DNA of 64,000 bases from Kingella oralis. GTDB taxonomy: Bacteria > Pseudomonadota > Gammaproteobacteria > Burkholderiales > Neisseriaceae. Shown here piece by piece: positions 37,505 to 46,690 of the stretch. Each line of letters opens with the position of its first letter. Position 1 is the first letter of the stretch. A program made the translations under genes and the position numbers. Below the pieces are notes generated by a model. It searched no databases. It was not told the origin of the DNA and was given only the letters and a program-made list of their open reading frames with translations. The DNA lies in NCBI RefSeq assembly GCF_014054985.1, contig NZ_CP059569.1, forward strand, positions 1,302,001 to 1,366,000, given 5' to 3'.

Positions 37505-37828
37505 TTCGGTGTAAATCCTTGTTGTGATTATGGGTTTTTGTCAGATGTGTACTTTAACGGAAAATGGGATGCGGGGGAAGTTTCAGGCTGCCTGAATAGG
37601 GGAATTGGGGGCGGAGTGTGGTTTTTGCGGGATGAGGCAGCCTGAAAACTAGACATAGTGTGTTTTCGGCTTGCCGATGTTGCAGCCTGTGCCGTTTTAT
37701 GCGCCGTTTGGCGACAAGCCGCCGCCGCTCCATATTTGGGTTTTAGCTTCGCAACTCCGCTTCGCTACGCAGGCTGCCTATGCGCGATAAGGCAGCCTGC
37801 GTAGCGAAGCTAAAACGCCGGTTTGCGG
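37505..37828. repeat. gene-free gap with half palindromic repeat and DUS-linked repeats
   Basis: 37660-37735 carries a degenerate copy of the palindromic element (right arm TTTGGCGACAAGCCGCCGCC then GCTCCAT). 37740-37778 and 37794-37818 are the repeat TTTTAGCTTCGCAACTCCGC and its inverted form around the DUS variant CAGGCTGCCT/GGCAGCCTGCG. No gene is seen. Confidence 0.65.
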
Positions 37829-38146
37829 CTAAAACGTGGCGCACACAATCACGCCGCCCATGCCTGCTTGCGGCGACAGGTGGAAAATCTGCCAGTTTTC
37901 ACCGCTGTGGATGTAATACGACAGATTGGGAAAATCGGCGGCGATGCGCGGGGGCAGCGAGGTGAGGTCGTATTCGTATAAATCAAACAAAATGTTGTGC
38001 GGATAAAAGCCGTTAAGCGAAAAATCCACCACGCCGGTGAACTCGCAGTCTTCGTGTTCGTCAAAGCTCAAAATCAGTTTGTCTTCGTGCGGGATATGGC
38101 GGATGGCGGTGAGGCGGGCGTTGGCGTAGCGTCGGGTGGCGGTCAT
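37829..38146 (-). CDS. hypothetical protein
   Basis: 105 residues, soluble, no signal peptide. Readable segments: RLTAIRHIPHEDKLILSF, VVDFSLNGFYPHNILFDL, YYIHSGENWQIFHLSPQ. I recognise no domain; the pattern of alternating hydrophobic residues suggests a small beta-rich fold. It stands alone between rnr and waaF, reading away from waaF. Confidence 0.55.
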   Translation of the reverse strand: MTATRRYANARLTAIRHIPHEDKLILSFDEHEDCEFTGVVDFSLNGFYPHNILFDLYEYDLTSLPPRIAADFPNLSYYIHSGENWQIFHLSPQAGMGGVIVCATF

Positions 38147-38257
38147 GTTAGGCGGTTAGGCGTGTGAACGAAAGGCGGCATTGTAGCCTGAAACTTTTGC
38201 GCGCGGCAGTTTTTCGCCCTACAATCGGTGCGTTTTTGGTTTTGCAAACAGGATGAA

Positions 38258-39262
38258 ATGGCTAAAAAAATACTGGTTTTGTCGCCGTCGTGGATTGGCG
38301 ATTGCGTGATGACGCAGCCGATGTTGCGCCGCTTGCGCGAATTGCATCCCGATTGCGTGATTGATGTGTTTGCACCCAAGTGGTCGCAAGCGGTGTATCG
38401 GCGCATGGACGAGGTGAACGAGATTTTGGACAACCCGTTCGGGCACGGCGCGTTGCAACTGCGCGAGCGTTGGCGCGTGGGGCGGATGCTGGGCAAGCGC
38501 GATTACGACCAAGTCATCGCCACCGCAGGCAGCCTGAAAATGGGTTTTTTGGCGTTTGCCACGGGCATCAGACAGCGCACGGGCTATGTGGGCGAGCAGC
38601 GTTATGGGCTGCTGAACGACATCCGCAAGCTGGATAAGGCGGCGTTGCCGCTGATGGTGGACCGGTACACCGCGCTGGCGCATCCATCGCAGGCGGCGTT
38701 TGACGGGCATTCTTCGCAGCCCAGTTTTACCATTAGCGCGGCAAGCCAAGCGGCGGCGTTGGCAGCGCATGGGCTGGATTTGGACAAGCCTGTGATTGCG
38801 TTTTGCCACGGCGCGGAATACGGCGTGGCGAAGCGTTGGCTGCCGCGCCATTTTGCCGCCACGGCGCAGCATTACGCGCAACGCGGTTATCAGATTTGGC
38901 TGTTTGGCTCTCACAAAGATTTTGACTTGGGCGAGGAGATTAACCGGCTTTCAGGCTGCCTATGCACCAATTTATGCGGCAAAACGAGCTTGGACGAGGC
39001 GATTGATTTGCTCGCCTGCGCCGACACCGTGTTTTGCAACGACAGCGGCTTGATGCACCTTGCGGCGGCGGTGGGCTGCAAATTGGTGGCGATTTACGGC
39101 TCGTCCAGCCCCGAGCACACGCCGCCGTTGAGCGACAAAGCCAAGATTGCCACGCTCAATTTGGCTTGCAGCCCGTGTTTCAAGCGCGAATGCCCGCTGG
39201 GGCATTTTGATTGCATGACGAAACTGCTGCCGGAGAAGGTGATTGCGATTGCTCAGGAGTAG
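38258..39262 (+). CDS. waaF: ADP-heptose:LPS heptosyltransferase II
   Basis: 334 residues from ATG 38258 (MAKKILVLSPSWIGDCVMTQ); the frame starts 30 bases earlier. Glycosyltransferase family 9: the N-terminal SPSWIGDCVMTQPML, then FCHGAEYGVAKRWLPRHFA and the nucleotide-sugar site TVFCNDSGLMHLAAAVGCKL, then YGSSSPEHTPPL. It adds the second heptose to the LOS inner core at the cytoplasmic face of the inner membrane. Two DUS lie in frame (AGSLK, LSGCLC). The start has a run of seven A (38262-38268). Confidence 0.92.
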   Translation: MAKKILVLSPSWIGDCVMTQPMLRRLRELHPDCVIDVFAPKWSQAVYRRMDEVNEILDNPFGHGALQLRERWRVGRMLGKRDYDQVIATAGSLKMGFLAFATGIRQRTGYVGEQRYGLLNDIRKLDKAALPLMVDRYTALAHPSQAAFDGHSSQPSFTISAASQAAALAAHGLDLDKPVIAFCHGAEYGVAKRWLPRHFAATAQHYAQRGYQIWLFGSHKDFDLGEEINRLSGCLCTNLCGKTSLDEAIDLLACADTVFCNDSGLMHLAAAVGCKLVAIYGSSSPEHTPPLSDKAKIATLNLACSPCFKRECPLGHFDCMTKLLPEKVIAIAQE

Positions 39263-39300
39263 GTTTCAGGCTGCCTGACGGTTTAAGAGCAGCCTGAAAA
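39263..39300. terminator. inverted-DUS terminator of waaF
   Basis: GTTTCAGGCTGCCTG and GAGCAGCCTGAAAAC with a short loop directly after the stop. Confidence 0.7.
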
Positions 39301-39439
39301 CGAGCAAGGCAAATTTCAACAAAGCGAAAACCATGTTTCAATCAAAAGGCAGCCTGAAAGCGGGTTTTACGAGCTTCTGCGAAGCTAAAACGCCATTTCT
39401 ACGCTTTCAGACTGCCTATTTTTATTCAGATACTACTGC

Positions 39440-40765
39440 TTACTGCTGCGGTTGAACCAGCTTAATCAAGCCGTCGCCCAAATAACCGCCTTGCTCAAAG
39501 CCGGGCAGCACAAAGAAATAGCCGCCGCCAAACGGCTTGATGTACTCTTCCAGCGGCTCGCCGTTAAGCAGACTTTGCACAAAAATAAAGCCGTCTGCCA
39601 AATTCGCCTGATACATGGTCAAAATCAAGCCCACATCCAGCTGCTTGGCGCTGGACAAGCCCAGCGAGTAGTTGTAGGGGCGGCGGTAAAGCTGGTGTCG
39701 TTTTAAAAACTCGGGGTCGCGCGGGTTGGCAAGGCGCATATGGCTGTCTTTGGGTATGCGTTTGCCGTCTGGGTCGCTGGCGTAGTCGGGGGCATCGTGT
39801 TCGTGTTTTTTGCCCAGCGGTGCGGCGGAATATTTGGCGCGCCCGAAGATGTCTTGCTGTTCTTGCAACGGCGTTCTGTCCCAAAATTCAACCATTTGGC
39901 GGATGATACGGATGGCTTGGTAGGTGCCGTTTTTCGTCCATGCGGGTTCGTCTTGGCTGTTTTCGGTGATGCCTGTCCACAGCATAGTATCGGCGACTTT
40001 GGGGTCGCGGATATTGGGGTTGCCTGTGCCGTCGCGGAAGCCAAATAGGTTGCGGGCGGCGGCATCGGGGGCTTCGGTTTTGGGTGCCCAGCCGTCGATG
40101 GACCAGCGGATGGTGGCGACGTGGCTGGTGTTTTTGATGATGTCGCGCAGCGCGTTTTGGCAGGTTTCGGGGCTGAACGCGCTGATTTGCAGGCTGATGT
40201 CGCCGTCGCACCAATCGGCAACCAATTTGTCGTTGGGAAAATCGCGCATTTCTTCCAAGCGCAGCGGTTTGTGTTTTGCCAAGCCAAAACGGTTGTCAAA
40301 CAAGCTCACACCCACGCCAACGGTAATCGTTAAACCGTCGGGCGGCACTTGTTTGCCCAAAATGCCGCTGCTGGGCGGGGGCAGTTTGTCGTCAATATCG
40401 GCGATTTCGCCGCCTTGAGTGAGAAACTCTATGCGGGCGGTAAGCGTGCGGAAGAAGTTTTCCAGCTCTTTGGGCGTTTTGGCGAGCACGTCAAAGGCGC
40501 AGAGCGTGCCGAAGGGCTGTTCTTTATCGGGGGTAACGATGCCTGCTTGGTGCGCGCCGTGGCAGGGAATGCTGGTGTTGGAGTGTCCGCTGCCGCCGCA
40601 AGCGTCGTTAGCCGCGGGGGTTGTGGCGGGGGTTGATGCACTGCCGGCGGAATTGGCGGCTTGCTGTTGGCAGGCGACCAGGCTGCCTGCGGCAAAGGTT
40701 GCACCCACAGCGGCGGCGGTTTTAAACAGGGCGCGTTTGCTGGGGGATTGGAGTTGTTCGCTCAT
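39440..40765 (-). CDS. efeB: deferrochelatase/DyP-type peroxidase EfeB
   Basis: 441 residues. Export signal SKRALFKTAAAVGATFAAGS, a Tat-like signal with KR in place of the twin RR, followed by Cys in VACQQQ, so it may also be lipidated. The DyP domain has the hallmark GFRDGTGNPNIRDPK near the haem and the distal region SHMRLANPRDPEF. EfeB is the periplasmic haem peroxidase of the EfeUOB iron importer and can release iron from haem. Last gene of the efe operon (minus strand), separated from efeO by a strong DUS hairpin. Confidence 0.9.
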   Translation of the reverse strand: MSEQLQSPSKRALFKTAAAVGATFAAGSLVACQQQAANSAGSASTPATTPAANDACGGSGHSNTSIPCHGAHQAGIVTPDKEQPFGTLCAFDVLAKTPKELENFFRTLTARIEFLTQGGEIADIDDKLPPPSSGILGKQVPPDGLTITVGVGVSLFDNRFGLAKHKPLRLEEMRDFPNDKLVADWCDGDISLQISAFSPETCQNALRDIIKNTSHVATIRWSIDGWAPKTEAPDAAARNLFGFRDGTGNPNIRDPKVADTMLWTGITENSQDEPAWTKNGTYQAIRIIRQMVEFWDRTPLQEQQDIFGRAKYSAAPLGKKHEHDAPDYASDPDGKRIPKDSHMRLANPRDPEFLKRHQLYRRPYNYSLGLSSAKQLDVGLILTMYQANLADGFIFVQSLLNGEPLEEYIKPFGGGYFFVLPGFEQGGYLGDGLIKLVQPQQ

Positions 40766-40964
40766 GGTGGGTTTCCTTTATTGCTTTTGGGGTTGGCTTT
40801 GGTAGAAGCTCGTTTGCTGGTTTTCAGGCTGCCTTTAATGTGTTGCGATGCTGAAAACGCGGGCGCGAATAGCGGGGCAGCCTGAAAATGGTATTCGCGT
40901 TTCTACGGCTTGCTGGCAAGCCGTGCGCCGGATAGCGACTGACAGCATTTTTTTCAAATGTGAA

Positions 40965-41006
40965 AAGGCAGCCTGAAAAGCGATTGTGGGCTTTTCAGGC
41001 TGCCTC
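40965..41006 (-). terminator. strong DUS hairpin between efeO and efeB
   Basis: GGCAGCCTGAAAAGC (40968-40982) pairs with GCTTTTCAGGCTGCC (40990-41004): 15-bp stem, 7-base loop. It could reduce transcription into efeB. Confidence 0.7.
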
Positions 41007-41013
41007 TATCGGC

Positions 41014-42213
41014 TTATTTCAAGCCCAATGTGCCGCGCAGTTGCGCTAGGTCTTCTGCCAGTGCGTTGATGGGCACTTGCAGCGCGTTGCGGTCTTCTTT
41101 GGTGAGTTTTTCGTAATCAGCGTAGCTGCCGTCTGCGTTTTTGTATTTCGCCAAAATGTCGTTGACGGTTTTGAAGTTCGCGTCCACTTTATCCAGCAAG
41201 GCTTTGTTTTTCTCGGCGATTTGTGGGCGGAACAGCTCTACGATTTTTTGTGAGCCGTCCACGTTGGCTTGGAAGTCGCTCAAATCGGTGTGGCTGTAAC
41301 GGTCTTCTTCGCCTGTGATTTTGCTGCTGGCCACTTCTTCAATCAGGGCTGCTGCGCCGCCAACCACTTTTCCGGGTGGGAAGGAAAGCGCGTCAATTTC
41401 GGCCTGCAGTTTTTTCACGTCTTCCAACAGTTTATCGGCGGTGGCTTGCACGTCTTTCACGTCTTTTTGCACCCACAGCGCGTGTTCAATGCGGTGGAAG
41501 CCGGTAAAGGCGGAATCTTTCGCGCCCATTTTGAAGTCGTCTTCGCGCGCATCGATGGCGGGGTCCAGCTCGTTAAACAATTCGGCAATCGGCTCTACGC
41601 GCTCGTAGTGAACGCGGGTGGCGGCAAATTGCGATTTAGCTTTTTCAATGTCGCCCGCTTTCACTGCGGCTACGAACGCTTCGGTTTTGGCTACGAGTTC
41701 TTTGGCTTCGCCTTGAACGTATTTTTTGTAATCGCCCAAAGGTTGCGCCAATTTTTCCAACGCCGCTTCATCGGTGGTGTCTTTAAAGCCGCTGTCGGTT
41801 ACAACCAGTTTGCCGCGCGGGTTGGTGAGCAGGCCGCAAGTCATTTCGTATTCGCCGGGCAACAGGGTAACGGTCATTTTGTCAGACAGCGATGGCGCGA
41901 TGTTTTCGCGTTCGTCCACCACCATCACGCCTTTTAGGATTTCCCATTCCAGCTTGCGGGTGCTGTCGTTTTTGATTTGGAACACGGTTTGACCGCTGGG
42001 CACGGTGATTTGCATTGGTTCGCAAGCGTGGTCGTTCACAGCAACGGAAATGCTGCCATCGGCATTGCGAGGGGTTTCGCCAGCGGGCGCAGAAGCAGCA
42101 GCTTGGGAAGCCGCGCCAGGCGCAGGCTCGGATTTTTTGCTTTCGGGCGGTTGGCAAGCGGTCAAAGCAACCAAGGCAGCCAAAGTTACAACGGATAAAT
42201 ATTTTGCTTTCAT
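41014..42213 (-). CDS. efeO: iron uptake lipoprotein EfeO
   Basis: 399 residues. Lipoprotein signal ending ALTACQ, then a cupredoxin-like domain ([36 protein letters not shown]) and a C-terminal imelysin-like M75 domain with the metal motif in [12 protein letters not shown] (GxHxxE). Only the two-domain full-length EfeO type has both. It binds ferrous/ferric iron in the periplasm and hands it to EfeU. Middle gene of efeUOB, about 37 bases after efeU. Confidence 0.94.
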   Translation of the reverse strand: MKAKYLSVVTLAALVALTACQPPESKKSEPAPGAASQAAASAPAGETPRNADGSISVAVNDHACEPMQITVPSGQTVFQIKNDSTRKLEWEILKGVMVVDERENIAPSLSDKMTVTLLPGEYEMTCGLLTNPRGKLVVTDSGFKDTTDEAALEKLAQPLGDYKKYVQGEAKELVAKTEAFVAAVKAGDIEKAKSQFAATRVHYERVEPIAELFNELDPAIDAREDDFKMGAKDSAFTGFHRIEHALWVQKDVKDVQATADKLLEDVKKLQAEIDALSFPPGKVVGGAAALIEEVASSKITGEEDRYSHTDLSDFQANVDGSQKIVELFRPQIAEKNKALLDKVDANFKTVNDILAKYKNADGSYADYEKLTKEDRNALQVPINALAEDLAQLRGTLGLK

Positions 42214-42250
42214 AAAACATTCCTTTAAGAAAATAAAACAAACAAAGGTT

Positions 42251-43060
42251 TCAGGCTGCCTTTTGCTGCCTGAAAAACAAGTACAACACAGTAATCAAAT
42301 ACGCAAAGTACAAGACCAAATCGCTCACAACAGGGTGGTCGGTGTAGCCGAAAAAGCCGCCCATCAACACGCCCATCACGCTGTCGTTGTGCAAAATATG
42401 CGAGCTGTCAAACACAATAGTTTGCCCGATATTCCACACACCCGCTTCATGCAGCGCACGGAATGCGCCCGCCAGCAATCCTGCGGCGACAAAAATCAGC
42501 AGCACGCCCGTCCATTGGAAAAACTTGCCCAAGTTGATTTTCACGCCGCCTTTGTAAATCAAATAACCAATCACAGCCGCCGCCACCAAGCCCAACACCG
42601 CGCCAAGCGGCATTTCGGCGGTGGGCGCTTGGTTAAACACCGCAATCAGGAAAAACACGCTTTCCAAGCCTTCGCGGGCAACCGCCAAAAACGCCATGCC
42701 CACCAACGCCCAGCCATGCCCGTTGCCGCGCTGCAATGCGCTGCTCACCGATTGCTGCAAAGACTGTTTCAGGCTGCGTGAAGCTTTTTTCATCCACAGC
42801 ACCATGTAAGTGAGCATCGCAACGGCAAACAAGCCCAGCGCACCCACCACAAATTCCTGTTGTTTTTGCGGGATTTCGCCTGTTTTATTGTGAATCCACA
42901 AGCCCAACCCCAAACACATCAGCGCGGCGGCAACCACGCCAATCCACACTTTGGGCATCATGTGCGAATAGCCGGACTGCTTTAAAAAGCCCGCCACGAT
43001 GCCCACGATTAATGCCGCTTCAATTCCTTCGCGCAGCATAATCAAAAACGCTACTAACAT
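42251..43060 (-). CDS. efeU: ferrous iron permease EfeU (FTR1 family)
   Basis: 269 residues with seven membrane segments. Both iron-binding REGxE motifs are present: [13 protein letters not shown] at the N-terminus and [14 protein letters not shown] in the fourth helix. It imports iron across the inner membrane with EfeO and EfeB. First gene of the operon, unlike the disrupted efeU of some E. coli strains. A Fur-box-like sequence lies about 70 bases upstream. Confidence 0.95.
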   Translation of the reverse strand: MLVAFLIMLREGIEAALIVGIVAGFLKQSGYSHMMPKVWIGVVAAALMCLGLGLWIHNKTGEIPQKQQEFVVGALGLFAVAMLTYMVLWMKKASRSLKQSLQQSVSSALQRGNGHGWALVGMAFLAVAREGLESVFFLIAVFNQAPTAEMPLGAVLGLVAAAVIGYLIYKGGVKINLGKFFQWTGVLLIFVAAGLLAGAFRALHEAGVWNIGQTIVFDSSHILHNDSVMGVLMGGFFGYTDHPVVSDLVLYFAYLITVLYLFFRQQKAA

Positions 43061-43121
43061 TTCTTTTCCTATTCTTACAAAAATAGCAAAGCGCGGATTA
43101 TACGAAGATTAAATAGCAAAT

Positions 43122-43140
43122 ACAAATCGTTATTACTATC
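43122..43140 (-). promoter_or_regulatory. candidate Fur box upstream of efeU
   Basis: Minus strand GATAGTAATAACGATTTGT matches the Fur consensus at 12 of 19 positions, strongest in the left half (GATA-T-ATAA). The position, 62-80 bases before the efeU start, is right for iron repression. Confidence 0.45.
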
Positions 43141-43210
43141 TCCAAAAAGACACGACCCAACACAACATACCGCTTTGTTTTGCATCAGTATATTTTTTGA
43201 GCCGCCATTT

Positions 43211-44344
43211 TTATTTCAGCGCAAGATACAAACGCGCCACGTTTTCCGCCGCCGATTGCAAATTCGCCCCGCCCTGCTGCAAGATGGCTTCCAAGCTATC
43301 CAATTGGCGGACGATGGGGAAAACCGCGTCAATGCCGCAATCGTAAACAGCCGCATAATCGGCGCGCAGGCAGCCCACCAAGGCAATCACGGGCTTGCCA
43401 AACTGTTTTGCCACACGCGCCACGCCAACAGGCGTTTTGCCGTGCACACTTTGCGCGTCCATGCGCCCCTCACCCGTAATCACCCAATCGGCATCGCGGA
43501 TTTGGTCGGCCAGTTGCACATAATCAATCACAATTTGCACGCCCGATTTTAGCTCGGCACGCGGCAGCAGCAACACGCCGCCGCCCATGCCGCCTGCCGC
43601 GCCTGTGCCCGCGCCGCTGGCGATGTCTTTGCTTGCATCGCGCTGGATGATTTGGGCAAAGTGCGCCAGATTGGCATCCAGCGTTGGTACCATAGCGGGC
43701 GTTGCACCTTTTTGCGGCGCAAACACCGCCGCCGCGCCTTTTTCGCCACACAGCGGATTGTTCACATCGCAAGCCACTTCCAGCGCAACCTGCTGCAACC
43801 GCGCATCCAAGCGGGAAAAATCGGCGCGGGCTAATTGGGCGAGGCTGCCGCCGCCGTAGCCGATGGCTGCGCCGTGTTCATCCAGCAAATCCGCGCCCAG
43901 CGCTTGCAGCATCCCCGCGCCGCCATCGTTGGTTGCGCTGCCGCCGATGCCGAGCAGGATTTTTTCCACGCCGTGGTTTAACGCCGCCAAAATCAATTCG
44001 CCTGTGCCATAGCTGGTGGTGATGAGCGGATTACGCTCGCTGGGCGGCACCAGATGCAAGCCCGAAGCGGCTGCCATTTCAATAATCGCGGTTTTGCCGT
44101 CGCCCGAAATGCCATATTGCGCGGCAACGCGGTTGCCCAGCGGCGCGGTTACTTCGGCGGTGTGCAACGTGCCATCGGTGGCATCAATCAGCGATTGCAC
44201 CGTGCCTTCGCCGCCATCCGCCATCGGGATTTTCACGCATTCGGCGTGCGGCAACACGGCTTTTAAGCCCGCTTCAATCGCCTCGGCGACTTCCAGCGCG
44301 GTGAGGCTTTCTTTGAAGGAATCGGGCGCGATGATGATTTTCAT
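43211..44344 (-). CDS. glycerate kinase (GarK/GlxK family)
   Basis: 377 residues from ATG 44344 (MKIIIAPDSFKESLTALEVA), the family start; the frame extends upstream 16 codons. Conserved blocks: IPMADGGEGTVQSLIDA, IGGSATNDGGAGMLQALGAD, GAGAAGGMGGGVLL and WVITGEGRMDAQSVHGK. It phosphorylates D-glycerate to 2-phosphoglycerate (type I kinases). A GntP-family permease lies 0.9 kb upstream on the same strand, a common glycerate-use pairing. Confidence 0.92.
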   Translation of the reverse strand: MKIIIAPDSFKESLTALEVAEAIEAGLKAVLPHAECVKIPMADGGEGTVQSLIDATDGTLHTAEVTAPLGNRVAAQYGISGDGKTAIIEMAAASGLHLVPPSERNPLITTSYGTGELILAALNHGVEKILLGIGGSATNDGGAGMLQALGADLLDEHGAAIGYGGGSLAQLARADFSRLDARLQQVALEVACDVNNPLCGEKGAAAVFAPQKGATPAMVPTLDANLAHFAQIIQRDASKDIASGAGTGAAGGMGGGVLLLPRAELKSGVQIVIDYVQLADQIRDADWVITGEGRMDAQSVHGKTPVGVARVAKQFGKPVIALVGCLRADYAAVYDCGIDAVFPIVRQLDSLEAILQQGGANLQSAAENVARLYLALK

Positions 44345-45263
44345 GGGGGGTGTCCTTGTTGGTTTTGGGAAAAGCGCACGGCTTGCGAGCAAGCCGTAGG
44401 GGCGCGGGGTGGTGTTTTAGCTTCGCAACTCCGCTTCGCTACGCAGGCTGCCTTATGTTGCGCTCGCGTTTGGGCGGGGCGGGGGGTAGGCAGCTTGAAA
44501 AAGGATTTTGGGCATGTAGGGTGGGCGACTGGTTGCCCATCCTACGCGCTTGTTACAAACAGCCCTAGCCACACGCCCTACATCAACTGGTGGTATCCTA
44601 AAAAATATGCTGGCTTGATTGCTGTTAATAAACAAGCCGTATGAATTAGAAATTCTGAAATCTGTTCCTTCCCCCGCTGGCGGGGGAACGACAGTGCAGC
44701 ATACTTTTTGGAACACTCTACAACAGTTTAGAGCGCGAAACGGTATTTTCAGGCTGCCTCAATGTTTTCGCTTGCGTTTGAGGCAGCCTGAAAAACGATT
44801 GCTGCTCTTTTGCCAAGCTGTGCCATTGTTCAGCGTGTTAGTTGGCGACGAGCCGTTGCCGCTCCATTGTGTTTCAGGCTGCCTTATCTTGCGTCTGCAT
44901 TTGGGCAAGCAAGTTAGAGTGTAGTTTGTCATGCACCGTTTAGCCATGCTGAATAAATGGTACGTGGCACAGCCACACACCCTACGCCAACTTGGCGTGC
45001 AAAGCGGCGTTTTCAGGCTGCCTCAATACTTGCGCTGCTTTGAGGCAGCCTGAAAAATGGTTTTGCGCCCTACGGCTAAACGCGGACACAATGGTTATGC
45101 AGCCTGAAAACTGTCCCCGCGCCATTACGGCTTGCTGGCAAGCCGTGCACCGGCTAAACATAGCTGAGGCAGCCTGAAAATGGGCGATACCGTTTTAACT
45201 TCGTTGAAGCCTTCGGCTTTCAGGCTGCCTCTGTGTCTACGCATTAGGGCAGCCTGAAAACGC
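44345..45263. other. 0.9 kb gene-free region packed with short repeats
   Basis: No coding frame is convincing. It contains palindrome ACGGCTTGCGAGCAAGCCGT (44379-44398), DUS-linked repeat at 44414-44452, hairpin GTAGGGTGGGC with GCCCATCCTAC (44516-44546), hairpin TTCCCCCGC-TG-GCGGGGGAA (44671-44690), DUS pair 44747-44793, half palindromic element 44820-44882, DUS pair 45008-45056, palindrome CGGCTTGCTGGCAAGCCG (45128-45146), and a DUS pair at 45218-45263 that should terminate the GntP-type gene. Confidence 0.65.
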
Positions 45264-46535
45264 TTAGCCAAACCAGCGAAACACGCCAAAAATCAGCGTA
45301 GAAACCACGGTCATAATCAAGCCAATCGCGGTTTCGTATGGGATGACTTTCAGCCGCTCCTTAATCGCCATGCCCACGCTGCCGCCTGTGGCGTGGAAGA
45401 ACGAACCGTGCGGCATGTGGTCAAACACGGTTGCGCCCGCGTGTATCATCGCTGCGCCCGCCAAGCTGCTGATGCCCAAATCCAGCAGCGTGCCGCTGAA
45501 CACCTTGGAGGCAACGGCGGTGCCTGCGGTGGTGGAGGCGGTTGCCAGCGACATCAGGCTGCCTGAAACGGGTGCGAGCAGATAAGCGGGCAAGCCCAAG
45601 GCGGTGAGCGAATCAATCAACACGTCTTTCAAACCCGAATTGCCAATAATCCCCGCCAGCGCGCCCGTGCCCAGCAGCATAATCGCCACGCCCGACATTT
45701 TGCCCAAGCCGCTCACGGCGTAATCGTTGATTTTGCTAAACCGCCCCATGATGATTGCGCCCACCAAGCCGCCCACGGGCAAGGCAATCAGCGGGTCAAT
45801 TTTAATATCGGCAATCGGGCGCAACGCCAGTAACACAATAGCCACCACGGGCGCAGCAATCGCCGCGATAAAAGAGGGATAGTGCCCATCGGGCGTATGC
45901 GCGGCGACTTCTTCGGGGGCGACGGCGGTGCCTGTTTTGGTTAAGCGTTTGGCGAGAAAATAGGTGAGCGCCAGCCCAAAGATGGCGGGAATAATGCCCG
46001 CCACCATCACCGAAGTGAGCGGGATTTTGAAGGTGTCGGAAGCGGCGATGGCGTTGGGGTTGGGCGACATCAGATTGCCCGCTTTGCCGCCGCCTACCAT
46101 CGCCACCAAAATCGCCATTTTGGACAAATCCACCCGCTGCGCCAAAGCCAGCGCAATCGGCGACACGGTAATCACGGCAACGTCAATAAACACACCCACC
46201 GCCGTTAAAATCAGCGTGGCAACGGCTAATGCCAGCAAGGCGCGGGTTTCGCCCAGCTTTTTCACAATGGTTTCGGCAATCACGGTGGCCGCGCCTGATT
46301 CAATCAACACGCCTGCCAACACGCCTGCCGCCAAAATTCGCATCACGGCGGTGGTGATGCCTTTGGCGCCGTCGATCATCAGCGTAACGGTTTGCACCAA
46401 ATCCGCACCGCCCACCAAGCCGCCGACCAGCGCGCCCACCATCATGCCGTAAACAGGCGGCACTTTTCGCAAAATCAAACCAATCGCCACCACCAATGCC
46501 ACGATTGCGCCCAATGCGCTTACAGAAACATCCAT
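45264..46535 (-). CDS. GntP-family permease (probable glycerate/gluconate transporter)
   Basis: 423 residues with about 12-14 hydrophobic segments. GntP/CitMHS-type features: VPPVYGMMVGALVGGL, LTAVGVFIDVAVITVSPIA, GGGKAGNLMSPNPNAIAASD and the C-terminal ASTTAGTAVASKVF and MIHAGATVFDHMPHGSFFH. It probably imports an organic acid with protons; glycerate is favoured because glycerate kinase is the next gene on the same strand. Confidence 0.82.
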   Translation of the reverse strand: MDVSVSALGAIVALVVAIGLILRKVPPVYGMMVGALVGGLVGGADLVQTVTLMIDGAKGITTAVMRILAAGVLAGVLIESGAATVIAETIVKKLGETRALLALAVATLILTAVGVFIDVAVITVSPIALALAQRVDLSKMAILVAMVGGGKAGNLMSPNPNAIAASDTFKIPLTSVMVAGIIPAIFGLALTYFLAKRLTKTGTAVAPEEVAAHTPDGHYPSFIAAIAAPVVAIVLLALRPIADIKIDPLIALPVGGLVGAIIMGRFSKINDYAVSGLGKMSGVAIMLLGTGALAGIIGNSGLKDVLIDSLTALGLPAYLLAPVSGSLMSLATASTTAGTAVASKVFSGTLLDLGISSLAGAAMIHAGATVFDHMPHGSFFHATGGSVGMAIKERLKVIPYETAIGLIMTVVSTLIFGVFRWFG

Positions 46536-46615
46536 TTATTTTCTCCTTAGTCTGTATGTAGTGAGATGTAGTCGCGTATGTTAAGGATGTGTAAGCGTGT
46601 GTGTCAAATGCTTTA

Positions 46616-46650
46616 CAAAAAAAGGATGACTAAAATATTTAGTCATCCTG
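46616..46650 (-). terminator. intrinsic terminator of the SIMPL gene
   Basis: Stem GGATGACTAAA (46624-46634) and TTTAGTCATCC (46638-46648), loop of 3, then TTTTTTT on the minus strand. Confidence 0.9.
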
Positions 46651-46690
46651 ATTTTGCTGTAAACAGCGCGGCAAAGCGTGGTTTTAGCCA

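Noticed and set aside
38262..38268. A7 run at the waaF start as a phase-variation tract
   Set aside because: Seven A encoding two Lys in a conserved start is common, and the frame is intact.
44345..45263. Regularly spaced DUS and short repeats as a possible CRISPR array
   Set aside because: Spacing is irregular, units are in both orientations, no unique spacers of constant length, and no cas genes.
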